DNA of 64,000 nt, taken from NCBI RefSeq assembly GCF_008119665.1, contig NZ_CP043046.1, forward strand, positions 124,001-188,000, read 5' to 3'. The notes below the pieces were generated by a model. That model was not told the DNA's origin. It worked only from the letters and a program-made list of their open reading frames with translations, and made no database searches. The stretch's first letter is position 1. Each line of letters opens with the position of its first letter. Source of the stretch: Pigmentiphaga aceris (GTDB lineage Bacteria > Pseudomonadota > Gammaproteobacteria > Burkholderiales > Burkholderiaceae_B). This document shows, one piece after another, positions 41,513 through 50,037 of this stretch. Made by a program: the position numbers and the translations under genes.

Positions 41513-42130
41513 ATGGCACTACTGACCGAAAGCGAAATTCAGCAGGTTTCCCAGGCCATTGCCCGCATCGAGCGTGAGACCGATGCGGAAATCGTCACCG
41601 TGCTGGCGGCGCAGGCCGATGACTACACCTATATTCCGCTGCTCTGGGCAGCGCTGATTGCCTTGCTGTTGCCCGGCATCATCAACTATCACGCAGGCTG
41701 GTTGGGCCAGCGCGATCTGTTGCTGACGCAGTGGGGCGGTTTTGCCGTCCTGGCTTTCCTATTCCGCATTCCGGCAATCACTACCCGGCTGATTCCGCGT
41801 CGTGTGCGTCACTGGCGTGCCGCCAACCTGGCGCGTCGGCAGTTTCTTGAACAAGGTCTGCATCACACGGTCGGTGACACCGGTGTGTTGATCTTCGTGT
41901 CCGAAGCCGAACGCTATGTCGAGATCCTGGTCGATCGGGGCATTGGCAGCCGGGTAGACGACACGGCCTGGCAGCCGATCATCGCGGTGTTCACCACCCA
42001 GGTGCGGCGCGGCCAGACCTTGCAGGGCTTCCTGACCTGCATCGACTCGGTGGGCAGTGTGCTGGCGCACCATGTGCCGGTTACGCACGTGCGCAACGAG
42101 TTGCCCGACCGCTTGGTCGTGTTGTCGTAG
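41513..42130 (+). CDS. TPM-domain membrane protein (short form), copy 2
   Basis: 205 residues from ATG 41513 (AAAGG upstream; a TTG at 41495 is also in frame). It starts directly with the domain (MALLTESEIQQVSQAIARIE), with ETDAEIVTVLAAQADDYTYI. Two membrane segments follow (LLWAALIALLLPGII and WGGFAVLAFLFRIPAI), then the second half of the domain: HHTVGDTGVLIFVSEAERYVE, ILVDRGIGSRVDDTAW. The membrane insertion within the domain is typical of the cytoplasmic-facing TPM partner found next to YgcG/LemA. It lies between the two YgcG paralogues and probably forms a complex with them. Confidence 0.88.
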   Translation: MALLTESEIQQVSQAIARIERETDAEIVTVLAAQADDYTYIPLLWAALIALLLPGIINYHAGWLGQRDLLLTQWGGFAVLAFLFRIPAITTRLIPRRVRHWRAANLARRQFLEQGLHHTVGDTGVLIFVSEAERYVEILVDRGIGSRVDDTAWQPIIAVFTTQVRRGQTLQGFLTCIDSVGSVLAHHVPVTHVRNELPDRLVVLS

Positions 42131-42148
42131 CGCTGTACGAATTGCGAC

Positions 42149-43138
42149 ATGGGCTCATTCCTTCACCCAAGACTGATGAACCAGCGCGCCGGCATTGTTA
42201 CCTCCGGCGTGGTCGCGATTGCATCGCGCCTGGGCTGGTGCGGCCTGGTCATCGTGCTGCTGTCGCTGTGGACAGCGCTGGCCCAGGCGCAACCGCAAGC
42301 GCCGTCCGCGCCCCGATCCGTCTTCCCCGCTTTCACGGGCCGGGTGGTCGACAGCGCCCGTTTGCTCGACGCGACGACCGCCAAGCGATTGGATGGCGTG
42401 CTGGCTGCCCATGAGGCGGCGACCAGCGATCAGGTGGTCGTGGTGACGGTGCCCTCGCTGGGTGGCATGGCCATCGAGGACTACGGATATCAGCTTGGCC
42501 GCGCGTGGGGCGTCGGGCAGCGCGGCAAGGACAATGGCGTGCTGCTGATCGTGTCGCGTGACGATCGCAAGCTGCGTATCGAGGTCGGTTATGGGCTGGA
42601 AGGCAAGCTGACCGACGCGTATGCCGCCGCCATCATCAACCAGACGATCACGCCGGCATTTCGTAGCAACGATTATGCGGGGGGCATCGAGCGCGGCGCG
42701 GCGGCCATCCTGGAGCAACTGCGTACGCCACAAGGTGGGGCAGCCGCGTCACGCGACACGGCTACCCGCGAACCCATCTTGCAGCGGACCCAGACGGTCA
42801 ACTACATCAGCGAGTGGGTCATCGGCGTCGTTGCCGTGGTCTTCTTCGGCATTGTGATCGTGGTGTTCATCGCGTTTCACGGTCACCTGTTCCGCCCGAA
42901 AGCCGTGAAGGCCAAGGCGTTGATGTTGGGTGCCAGTGCAGCGGGGGCGGCGGGCAAAGGACGGTCCAACAAGCGCGGGGCGAGCGTCAGTTCAAACAGC
43001 GGTTCGAGCAGCAGTGCCAGCTCGCGGTCCAGTTCTCGTTCAAGCTCGCGCTCAAGTTCAAGATCCAGTTCAAGATCGAGCCGCAGTCGAGGCGGTGGCG
43101 GCAGCTTCGGTGGCGGTGGGGCATCGGGAGGCTGGTGA
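42149..43138 (+). CDS. TPM-domain protein, YgcG family, copy 3, with Ser/Arg-rich tail
   Basis: 329 residues from ATG 42149 (ATG 42176 is possible). A hydrophobic signal ends ALAQAQ (about 48). The TPM domain (about 60-190) is closely related to copy 1: FPAFTGRVVDSARLLD, DQVVVVTVPSLGGMAIEDYG, GVLLIVSRDDRKLRIEVGYG, DYAGGIERGAAAI. After the membrane segment (VIGVVAVVFFGIVIVVFIAF) come about 35 residues of Ser/Arg repeats (SRSSSRSSSRSSS) before the shared end GGGGASGGW. The tail is encoded by a 6-12 bp periodic DNA stretch at about 43000-43090. The duplication with copy 1 is clear; the Ser/Arg expansion is specific to this copy. Confidence 0.9.
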   Translation: MGSFLHPRLMNQRAGIVTSGVVAIASRLGWCGLVIVLLSLWTALAQAQPQAPSAPRSVFPAFTGRVVDSARLLDATTAKRLDGVLAAHEAATSDQVVVVTVPSLGGMAIEDYGYQLGRAWGVGQRGKDNGVLLIVSRDDRKLRIEVGYGLEGKLTDAYAAAIINQTITPAFRSNDYAGGIERGAAAILEQLRTPQGGAAASRDTATREPILQRTQTVNYISEWVIGVVAVVFFGIVIVVFIAFHGHLFRPKAVKAKALMLGASAAGAAGKGRSNKRGASVSSNSGSSSSASSRSSSRSSSRSSSRSSSRSSRSRGGGGSFGGGGASGGW

Positions 43139-43313
43139 TCCGCTGGCGCGTGGTCTGTGCTTGCATCGCGTCGGCTTCGCCCTCAGATGACTGGCAGCCT
43201 GTCGGGCTGCACCCATGACTGCACCCGCGACTGCATCCGTCATATAACCAACACCCATCACCCACGTCGCCGCCCAGCGCAGTGCGACCGTACACAACAC
43301 CAGGAGATAAAAA

Positions 43314-43646
43314 ATGGCGCTTACCACCGGCTATCCCGAAACCAGCCCGTCGCGTGACGAGGTCGATGCCTTCGCGGGCCCTACCGTGGTGGACTTCGGC
43401 ACCGATTGGTGCGGCTTTTGCCGCTCTGCACAACCGCTGATTGCCGAGGCATTTGCAGGCCATGAGCAGGTGCGCCACGTGAAGGTGGAAGACGGCGCGG
43501 GACGTGCGTTGGGTCGAAGCTATCGTGTGAAATTGTGGCCAACGCTGATCTTCCTGGATGGCGGAAAAGAGGTGGCAAGGCTGGTGCGACCCGAGAGCGC
43601 ACAGGCTATCAAAGACGCGCTGCAACAGATCAATCCGACGGCCTGA
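43314..43646 (+). CDS. Thioredoxin-family protein with WCGFC active site
   Basis: 110 residues with a strong ribosome site (AGGAG 7 bp upstream). The thioredoxin fold is complete: VVDFGTDWCGFCRSAQPLI, VRHVKVEDGAGRALGRSYRV, and the cis-Pro in KLWPTLIFLDGG. The redox centre is CGFC rather than CGPC, which changes the redox potential from that of classical thioredoxin. It has no signal peptide, so it is cytoplasmic. It lies 175 bp after the TPM cluster; a link is unproven. Confidence 0.88.
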   Translation: MALTTGYPETSPSRDEVDAFAGPTVVDFGTDWCGFCRSAQPLIAEAFAGHEQVRHVKVEDGAGRALGRSYRVKLWPTLIFLDGGKEVARLVRPESAQAIKDALQQINPTA

Positions 43647-43854
43647 GAAACGCCGCAAGCCCTGCTGCCAAGCGTATTTCGGGCTGATGCGACATCCCCT
43701 GATGGCGCTTGTGGCAGCGTCTTCTTCATGATAAAAATTCTGCGGTCGGGCAGGCTTTTGCTGCCCGCATCGTGGATTCGGCGGTCGGCGCCGCACCTTC
43801 ATCCGACCAGTCTGCAGCAGACGCGCAGCTTCATCCAGGCGTTGTCATTACCAT

Positions 43855-45201
43855 GTGTTCAGCCATGAGTTTCCGCTGGTGAGCACGGTGCACCCACAGC
43901 TGACCTTGTCGGCGTTTCTGTACCCTGTCGGCCAGCACATCACCGCCACGCAGCGCGACGCCGGTCGCAGCAGCGATTTCGAACACTATCGCCAGCTCGC
44001 CGCCACAGCGGAAAAGGGGCTGTTCGATTTTCTCTTCCTGTCCGATGCCCACGGCGTGCGGCCTCACGATGAAGAAATCTTTGGTCATCACAGCAAGGGC
44101 TTTGCCACCCAGTTCGAGCCCTTCACCTTGCTGTCCGCCCTGGCTGCCTGTACGGAACGCATCGGCCTGGTGGCGACCGCGTCCACCAGTTTCAACGAGC
44201 CCTACCATGTTGCCCGCAAGGTCGCCTCGCTCGATCACCTGAGTGCCGGGCGCGCGGGCTGGAATGTGACGGTGGCCCAGGAAGCGTTCGAGATCGACAA
44301 TTTCGGTGACGCCCGTGGACTGACGCGTGCCATGCGGGATGCGCGGGCCTCGGAATTCGTCGATGTGGTGACCGGGCTGTGGAATGGTGCGTCGCCACTG
44401 CGTCACCGTGGCGATGGCGCACCCTCGTTGCCCTACACCGGCCCCGAGCGCCGGGCAGCATTGGACCACCGTGGCACACACTTCTCGGTACGCGGTCCGC
44501 TCAATATCTCGCGTCCGCCGCAGGCCAGGCCCGTACTGGCCAAAGGCGTGGCCTCTGGTGCGGCCTATGCGCTGGCCTTGCGGGTGGCCGACATCGTGTT
44601 CACCCCGCAATCGGTGCTGTCCGAAGCCCGCGACTTCTATACCGACTTCAAGGATCAGGCGCGTGAGCTGGGGCGCGATCCTGGTCACATCCGCATTCTG
44701 CCCGACGTCTTTGCGGTGGTGGGCCGCACCGAGGCTGAGGCGCGTGCGCGCTTCGCCAGCCTGCAACCCCCGGTCGATTCTGCCGACAGCGTGAGCCTGT
44801 TGGCCTACTGTCTGGACGCCAATCGCCGTGGTTATCCGCTCGATGGGCCTTTGCCGCCCGCCAGCGACCCGGATGGCCTGAGCAGCAGCGCCCACGCGCT
44901 TGCCGAGCAGGCACGCCTGGACCAGATGACCATCCGCGAGACCTACCTGTGGATTGCCGGTGCGCGTGGCCATTGGACACTGGTCGGCACACCGATGGCG
45001 ATTGCCGATGCGCTGGAACAATGGTTCCGCGACAAGGCCGCCGACGGCTTCAATCTGGTGCCCCCGGACTTGCCCGACAGTCTGGGCGACTTTGTGGAAC
45101 TGGTGGTGCCTGAATTGCAGCGGCGGGGATTGTTCCGTACTCGTTATACCGGCACGACGCTGCGCGACCACCTGGGTCTGCCGCAAGGTGCCACGGGATA
45201 G
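43855..45201 (+). CDS. NtaA/SnaA/DszA-type FMN-dependent monooxygenase
   Basis: About 448 residues from GTG 43855; GTG 43879 is also possible and neither has a strong ribosome site. Luciferase-fold blocks: QLTLSAFLYPVGQHITATQR, EKGLFDFLFLSDAHG, FEPFTLLSALAACTERIGLV, TSFNEPYHVARKVASLDHLS, GRAGWNVTVAQEAFE. The later DGFNLVPPDLPDSLGDFVELV and LRDHLGL are family signatures. These are reduced-flavin monooxygenases that cleave C-S or C-N bonds in sulfonated, sulfone or aminopolycarboxylate substrates and need a separate flavin reductase, not seen nearby. Substrate unknown. Confidence 0.9.
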   Translation: MFSHEFPLVSTVHPQLTLSAFLYPVGQHITATQRDAGRSSDFEHYRQLAATAEKGLFDFLFLSDAHGVRPHDEEIFGHHSKGFATQFEPFTLLSALAACTERIGLVATASTSFNEPYHVARKVASLDHLSAGRAGWNVTVAQEAFEIDNFGDARGLTRAMRDARASEFVDVVTGLWNGASPLRHRGDGAPSLPYTGPERRAALDHRGTHFSVRGPLNISRPPQARPVLAKGVASGAAYALALRVADIVFTPQSVLSEARDFYTDFKDQARELGRDPGHIRILPDVFAVVGRTEAEARARFASLQPPVDSADSVSLLAYCLDANRRGYPLDGPLPPASDPDGLSSSAHALAEQARLDQMTIRETYLWIAGARGHWTLVGTPMAIADALEQWFRDKAADGFNLVPPDLPDSLGDFVELVVPELQRRGLFRTRYTGTTLRDHLGLPQGATG

Positions 45202-45241
45202 CGCGGCAGGGTTTACGCCCACGCGCGGTGCGGGGTCGCGG

Positions 45242-45265
45242 CGTATCATCGGATGCGTTTTTTTT
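45242..45265 (+). terminator. Rho-independent terminator after the flavin monooxygenase gene
   Basis: CGTATC-ATCG-GATGCG (six pairs including one G-U) followed directly by eight T, 40 bp past the monooxygenase stop and upstream of the CoA-transferase ATG. Confidence 0.65.
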
Positions 45266-45345
45266 CAGCCGTTCGGTCCGTGCCCGCGCAGGGCGACTCG
45301 ACGGCAAGACCGGACCTCAGCGCCGGTGAGCATCCAGGAGTTTCC

Positions 45346-46620
45346 ATGTCTGTGCCTGACAACGCTGCGCCCGAATTTTCTGCACCTGGTTCGTCCTCGC
45401 CTGATTCATCTTCCGAATCCGCCACCCCCAATCCGCCGCCGCTCAAAGGCATCAAGGTGCTCGAACTCGGCACCCTGATCGCGGGGCCGTATGCGGCCAG
45501 TGTGCTGGCGCAGTTCGGTGCCGATGTCATCAAGGTCGAACCGCCGCGCACCGGCGACCCGCTGCGCAAATGGCGCAAGCTGCATGAAGGCACGTCCTTG
45601 TGGTGGTACTCGCAGAGCCGCAACAAGAAGTCGCTGACGCTGGACCTGAAGTCGCCCGAAGGTCAGCAGATCGTGCGCGAGCTGGTCAAGGACGCGGACA
45701 TCGTGATCGAGAACTTCCGGCCGGGCCTGCTTGAAGAATGGGGCCTGGGGTGGGATGCCTTGTCGGCCATCAACCCGGCCTTGGTGATGGTGCGGATTTC
45801 CGGTTACGGCCAGACCGGGCCATATTCCGACCGGCCGGGCTTTGCGGCGATTGCCGAATCGATGGGCGGCTTGCGCAACCTGATCGGCTACCCGGACCGT
45901 CCGCCCACCCGAGTAGGCGTGAGCATTGGCGACACCCTGGCCGGGCTGTATGGCGTGATCGGTGCGCTGATGGCCATGCACCACGTGCGTTCCAACAGCG
46001 GTCGTGGTCAGTTCATTGACGTAGCCTTGTATGAAGCGGTGTTCGGCGTGATGGAAAGCCTGATCCCGGAATACGGCATGTTCAAGGTGATCCGCGAGCG
46101 TACCGGTGCCAGCCTGCCGGGCATCGTGCCGTCCAGTACTTATTTGTGCGGTGACGGGCAGTACGTCATCGTGGCGGGCAATGGTGACGGGATCTTCAAG
46201 CGGCTGATGCAGGCCATGGGCCGCAGCGACCTGGCTACCGACACGCGCCTGGCGCATAACGACGGCCGGGTCGCGCATACCGAGATGATCGACACCGCGA
46301 TTTCGGACTGGACCGGTGCCCACACGCTTGAGCAGGTGCTGGCCGTGCTGGAAGCGGCGGATGTGCCCAGCAGCCGTATCTATACGGCCGAAGACATTCA
46401 TGCCGACCCGCATTACCGTGCGCGCGAGATGATCGCCACGCATCAGTTGCCCGACGGCGCATCCATCGATCTGCCCGGCATCGTGCCGAAACTCAGCAGT
46501 ACGCCTGGGCAGACGCGTTGGGTTGGACCGGGGCTGGGCGAGCACACGGATGAGATCCTGGCGTCGCTGGGCCGTACACCCCAAGAAATCGCGAAACTGC
46601 ATCAGCAGGGCGTGGTTTAA
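45346..46620 (+). CDS. CaiB/BaiF (class III) CoA-transferase
   Basis: 424 residues from ATG 45346, chosen because AGGAG lies 5 bp upstream; in-frame starts farther up would include the terminator T-run. A Pro/Ser-rich N-terminus of about 30 residues precedes the fold: IKVLELGTLIAGPYAASVLA, GADVIKVEPPRTGDPLR, SRNKKSLTLDL, DIVIENFRPG. The catalytic Asp is in GVSIGDTLAGLYG (about D196). The PGFAAIAESMGGLRNLIGY segment marks the subgroup often called succinyl-CoA or formyl-CoA transferase-like. It activates an organic acid as its CoA thioester. No adjacent pathway gene identifies the acid. Confidence 0.92.
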   Translation: MSVPDNAAPEFSAPGSSSPDSSSESATPNPPPLKGIKVLELGTLIAGPYAASVLAQFGADVIKVEPPRTGDPLRKWRKLHEGTSLWWYSQSRNKKSLTLDLKSPEGQQIVRELVKDADIVIENFRPGLLEEWGLGWDALSAINPALVMVRISGYGQTGPYSDRPGFAAIAESMGGLRNLIGYPDRPPTRVGVSIGDTLAGLYGVIGALMAMHHVRSNSGRGQFIDVALYEAVFGVMESLIPEYGMFKVIRERTGASLPGIVPSSTYLCGDGQYVIVAGNGDGIFKRLMQAMGRSDLATDTRLAHNDGRVAHTEMIDTAISDWTGAHTLEQVLAVLEAADVPSSRIYTAEDIHADPHYRAREMIATHQLPDGASIDLPGIVPKLSSTPGQTRWVGPGLGEHTDEILASLGRTPQEIAKLHQQGVV

Positions 46621-46816
46621 ACGACGTTTGATGCCGTTGCGGGGCGAATCTTGCCCCGCCTCGGGCATCTGCATCCCACAACCCGCTACAATCCCCGCAC
46701 AGTGCGTTGCACCAATCCACGCACGAGCCCCCCTTTACGCGGCCCCCGTTACGGCGGCAGGCAGTCGCGAGCGGCTCTCACCTTATTCCCCCTAACTCGT
46801 CAGCCTCGATTGGTGT

Positions 46817-46834
46817 CGCGCAACATTTTGCGCG
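46817..46834 (+). promoter_or_regulatory. Leader hairpin upstream of rhlE
   Basis: CGCGCAA-CATT-TTGCGCG is a perfect 7-bp stem with a tetraloop, 22 bp upstream of the proposed TTG start. It could affect translation or stability of the helicase message. The remaining spacer (46621-46816) shows nothing else convincing. Confidence 0.4.
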
Positions 46835-46856
46835 GCAGGCCGTCGCTGGAGTTGTC

Positions 46857-48395
46857 TTGACTGTTCCCGAAAACCTCTTTGCCAGCCTTGGGCTGACAGA
46901 TTCTCTGCTGCGCGCGATTGCCGAAGCCGGCTATACCCAGCCCACGCCGATCCAGTCGCAAGCCATTCCGCAAGTACTCAAGGGCGGCGACCTGCTGGCC
47001 GCTGCCCAGACCGGCACCGGCAAGACCGCAGGTTTCACGCTGCCGATTCTGCAATTGCTGTCGGAAAAGCCGCTGGCGCTGCAAAAGCCCGGCCGCCCGC
47101 GCTGCCTGATCATGACCCCGACGCGTGAGTTGACCGCGCAGGTCGAAGAGTCGGTGCAGACCTACGGCAAGTACCTGAAGCTGAAGTCGATGGTGATGTT
47201 CGGCGGGGTGAACATCAACCCGCAGATCAACGCGCTGCGCAAGAATGTCGATATTCTGGTGGCCACACCCGGCCGCCTGCTGGACCACGTGGGCCAGAAG
47301 ACGCTGGACTTGTCCGGCGTGGAAATCCTGGTGCTGGACGAAGCCGACCGCATGTTGGACATGGGCTTCATCCGCGACATCCGCAAGGTGCTGGCCCTGT
47401 TGCCCAAGCAACGCCAGACTCTGCTGTATTCGGCCACCTTCTCGGATGAAATCCGCACGCTGGCCAAGACTGTGCTGAACAACCCGGGCGAAGTGTCGGT
47501 GGCGCGTCGCAACACCACCACCGAACTCGTGCAGCAAACCGTGTACATGGTCCACAAGGATCAGAAGCGCGATCTGCTGGCGCACTTGATTCGCACCCAC
47601 GAATGGCATCAGGTGCTGGTGTTCACGCGCACCAAGCACGGTGCCAATCGTCTGGCTGAAAAGCTGCAGAAGGACGGTATCAGCGCCGCCGCGATCCACG
47701 GCAACAAGAGCCAGGCGGCGCGCACCAAGGCGCTGGCCGGCTTCAAGGAAAACACCGTGCGCGTGCTGGTGGCGACCGACATCGCTGCCCGCGGTCTGGA
47801 CATCGACCAGCTGCCGCAAGTGGTGAACTTCGAGCTGCCGAATGTGCCGGAAGACTATGTGCACCGTATCGGCCGTACTGGCCGTGCAGGCTCGTCGGGC
47901 GCTGCCGTGTCGCTGGTCGAAGGCGAAGAAGTGAAGCTGCTGAAGGGCATCGAAAAGCTGATCAAGCGCCAGATCGAGCAAGTGCCGCTGCCTGCCTTCA
48001 CCGTTCGCCCCAAGACGGCCGAAGACAGCGACGAGCGTCCGCCGCGCCAGCCGCGCGGTCCGGGCCGTGGCGGTAACGCGGGCGGTGGAAATGCCGGTCG
48101 CAGCGCGCCGCGTGGCGATGCGCCGCGCAGTGCCGGGTCGGGACGTGGTGACGCGTCGCGCGGTGGTCGCAATGACGGTCGCAATGACGGTCGTGGCGCG
48201 CGTGACGGTGCACCCGCGTCGCGTGGCAACAGTGGCAACGGCGGCCGCGGCAACGCGTCTGGCGAAGGCCATGGCCGTAGCGGCAATCCGGCACGTTCCG
48301 CCAATACCTCGTCGCGTGGCGCAGAGCCGCGTGGTGGTATCGCCGGCCGTCCTGAGCAGCGCGCCGCGCTGTTCTCGCTCAAGTCGCAGGGCTGA
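46857..48395 (+). CDS. rhlE: DEAD-box ATP-dependent RNA helicase RhlE
   Basis: 512 residues with a proposed TTG start at 46857 (GGAG 5 bp upstream); this gives the expected N-terminus [20 protein letters not shown], while the in-frame ATG 46707 would add 50 unrelated residues. Helicase motifs: Q-motif [21 protein letters not shown] (I), PTRELTAQ (Ia), VATPGRL (Ib), VLDEADRML (II), YSATFS (III), [14 protein letters not shown] (IV), [14 protein letters not shown] (V), [10 protein letters not shown] (VI). The last 110 residues are Arg/Gly/Asn-rich with RGG-like repeats, an RNA-binding tail. It unwinds structured RNA in cold adaptation, ribosome assembly and mRNA decay. A 15-bp hairpin follows the stop. 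Confidence 0.95.
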   Translation: MTVPENLFASLGLTDSLLRAIAEAGYTQPTPIQSQAIPQVLKGGDLLAAAQTGTGKTAGFTLPILQLLSEKPLALQKPGRPRCLIMTPTRELTAQVEESVQTYGKYLKLKSMVMFGGVNINPQINALRKNVDILVATPGRLLDHVGQKTLDLSGVEILVLDEADRMLDMGFIRDIRKVLALLPKQRQTLLYSATFSDEIRTLAKTVLNNPGEVSVARRNTTTELVQQTVYMVHKDQKRDLLAHLIRTHEWHQVLVFTRTKHGANRLAEKLQKDGISAAAIHGNKSQAARTKALAGFKENTVRVLVATDIAARGLDIDQLPQVVNFELPNVPEDYVHRIGRTGRAGSSGAAVSLVEGEEVKLLKGIEKLIKRQIEQVPLPAFTVRPKTAEDSDERPPRQPRGPGRGGNAGGGNAGRSAPRGDAPRSAGSGRGDASRGGRNDGRNDGRGARDGAPASRGNSGNGGRGNASGEGHGRSGNPARSANTSSRGAEPRGGIAGRPEQRAALFSLKSQG

Positions 48396-48401
48396 GCATC
48401 G

Positions 48402-48434
48402 ATCAGATAACGCTGCCTTGCAGCGTTATCTGAT
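48402..48434. terminator. Long perfect hairpin between rhlE and a convergent gene
   Basis: ATCAGATAACGCTGC (48402-48416), a 3-nt loop, then GCAGCGTTATCTGAT (48420-48434): a perfect 15-bp stem 6 bp after the rhlE stop. No T-run follows on either strand, so it is either a bidirectional terminator helped by other factors or an mRNA 3'-end stabiliser. Confidence 0.65.
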
Positions 48435-48521
48435 GATCCGGGCGAGTTTCACGCGATAGATCCAGCCGGCGATGTCAGTCGGCTGGTCTTGTCACGTCTG
48501 GACGTTCTGTCGTGCTCGTCT

Positions 48522-49943
48522 TTATTGCGGGGTGTCGACCCGGCGCACCGCCAATGCAGCACCGCCCTGATGCCACACAAAGCCCTGGCGGCCATTGGTG
48601 GATTCCGGGTCCAGCCGTGCATCGAAGCCCAGCGGGTAGAAGTCACCGGCGTCGTCATAGCCCAGCACAAAAGCGGGTTGATTGGCGGCCTGTATGGCCA
48701 GCTGCTTGCCTTGTCGGACGATGGTGACGATCAGTCCGCCATCCATCACATAGCTGCCGGGCAGCGATTCCAGCATCTCGGCAGGTGTATCGACCACGCG
48801 TCGCGGCTTGTCCAGCGCAACTGCGTCCGGTGCCAACAGATGCAGGCCCAGCGGGCTGACGCCACCCAGATTGACCCAGCTGGTGTCCGACAGAATCACC
48901 ACGCCCACGCCTTGCTGGCGGTCCAGGCCGACAAAGGACGAAAAGCCGCCGGTTGCGCCTTCGTGTGCCTGCACAGTGTGTGCGCCCACTTGGGCGATCA
49001 TCCAGTTCATGCCCATGGGCGGGGCCGTGGTGGTCAATGGCTGTTGAGTGCGTGTCAGCGCCGCTGTCAGCTCGGGTGGACCATCGCCCAGTTGGCCGCG
49101 TACATAACGAACCATGTCGTCCAGGGTCGAGCGCACGCCACCCACGCCGGCCATGTCGTCTGCAAAATTCCAGGGCATGGCGGATTGGCTGGTGGATTCA
49201 TGGCCCGCCACGCTGGTGACGCCCGGGGGCGGTGCGCCCACGAAGGTGTCGGCCATGTTCAGTGGCGTCAGCAGACGTTCCTGCAGCAATTGCGGGAACG
49301 CTTGTTTGGTGTGATGGGCCAGTCCCCACGACAAGACCATCGACGCAAAATTCGAATACAGGAACTCGGTGCCCGGTGCTGCCGTCAGCTTGACGTCGGC
49401 CAATGAACCCAGCAAGGCCTGCGTGTCCAGCGTGGCGTAGGGGTCGAACGGATTGGCATGCGGCATGCGCGATGGCAGGGCGGGCAGGCCGCTGCGATGC
49501 GTGACCACATCTTGCAGACGGATCGGTTTGTCCTGAAACTGGGGCACGACCGTATCAGCAGGCAGCAGTGCTGCCAGCGGCGTGTCCAGGGTCAGGCGGC
49601 CGGCCTCCAATTCGGTTGCCAGCAATGCCGCTGTCATGGTCTTGCTGACCGATCCGATCTCGAATGCCTTGCGTCCCGTGATGCGCGACACCTGGGTGGG
49701 ATCGGCGCACACATGCGCGGTCTTGACCGTCTCTGCGCGTACCACGGCAACCGCCAGGCATGCCCCGGAACGGTCGCCCGTGACGCGTTGCGCCACGGTG
49801 CGGGCCAGTGCGGCGTCGTCTGCGAGTTGGGACGCAGCCTGGGTCTGTGCCAAGGGTGCCTGTGTCACGCCGAGCAGCAGCGCCAGTGCAGCAAGGCGGG
49901 CTGCGTGTCGGGTGGATCGACGGCGGGACAAGGCAGTGGGCAT
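48522..49943 (-). CDS. AmpC-like serine hydrolase (beta-lactamase/esterase VIII family), copy 1
   Basis: 473 residues from ATG 49943. The signal peptide ends PLAQTQA (about 36). Motifs of the serine beta-lactamase-like family: Ser-x-x-Lys in FEIGSVSKTMTAAL, Tyr-x-Asn in FLYSNFASMV, and His-Glu-Gly in place of KTG (AHEGATGGFSS). A C-terminal domain of about 90 residues (LPGSYVMDGGLIVTIVRQGK on) resembles the DUF3471-type beta-barrel. Periplasmic; the group includes D-Ala-D-Ala peptidases, esterases and AmpC homologues, so the substrate is open. A paralogue lies 95 bp upstream of its start on the same strand. Confidence 0.88.
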   Translation of the reverse strand: MPTALSRRRSTRHAARLAALALLLGVTQAPLAQTQAASQLADDAALARTVAQRVTGDRSGACLAVAVVRAETVKTAHVCADPTQVSRITGRKAFEIGSVSKTMTAALLATELEAGRLTLDTPLAALLPADTVVPQFQDKPIRLQDVVTHRSGLPALPSRMPHANPFDPYATLDTQALLGSLADVKLTAAPGTEFLYSNFASMVLSWGLAHHTKQAFPQLLQERLLTPLNMADTFVGAPPPGVTSVAGHESTSQSAMPWNFADDMAGVGGVRSTLDDMVRYVRGQLGDGPPELTAALTRTQQPLTTTAPPMGMNWMIAQVGAHTVQAHEGATGGFSSFVGLDRQQGVGVVILSDTSWVNLGGVSPLGLHLLAPDAVALDKPRRVVDTPAEMLESLPGSYVMDGGLIVTIVRQGKQLAIQAANQPAFVLGYDDAGDFYPLGFDARLDPESTNGRQGFVWHQGGAALAVRRVDTPQ

Positions 49944-50037
49944 GGCATGACTCGTGAAATGAAGCGGCGAGTCTAACCGCGAGGATGGTCTTGCAGGTGT
50001 CAAACCCGCGAACACGCGTAACGCGATGTGGAAGTTG

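Noticed and set aside
41271..41525. Small plus-strand protein with four-residue TG-L-T repeats between TPM genes
   Set aside because: No ribosome site, frame overlaps the next gene's start, and the repeat arises simply from the 12-bp DNA period.
45838..45865. CoA-transferase at 45346 lacking its catalytic Asp
   Set aside because: The segment PGFAAIAE lacks Asp where the other copy has PAFDFIAQ, but the family nucleophile lies farther on in GVSIGDTLAG, which is intact.
46800..48272. Minus-strand open frame of 490 codons opposite rhlE
   Set aside because: Antisense shadow of the helicase; no recognisable domain and biased composition.
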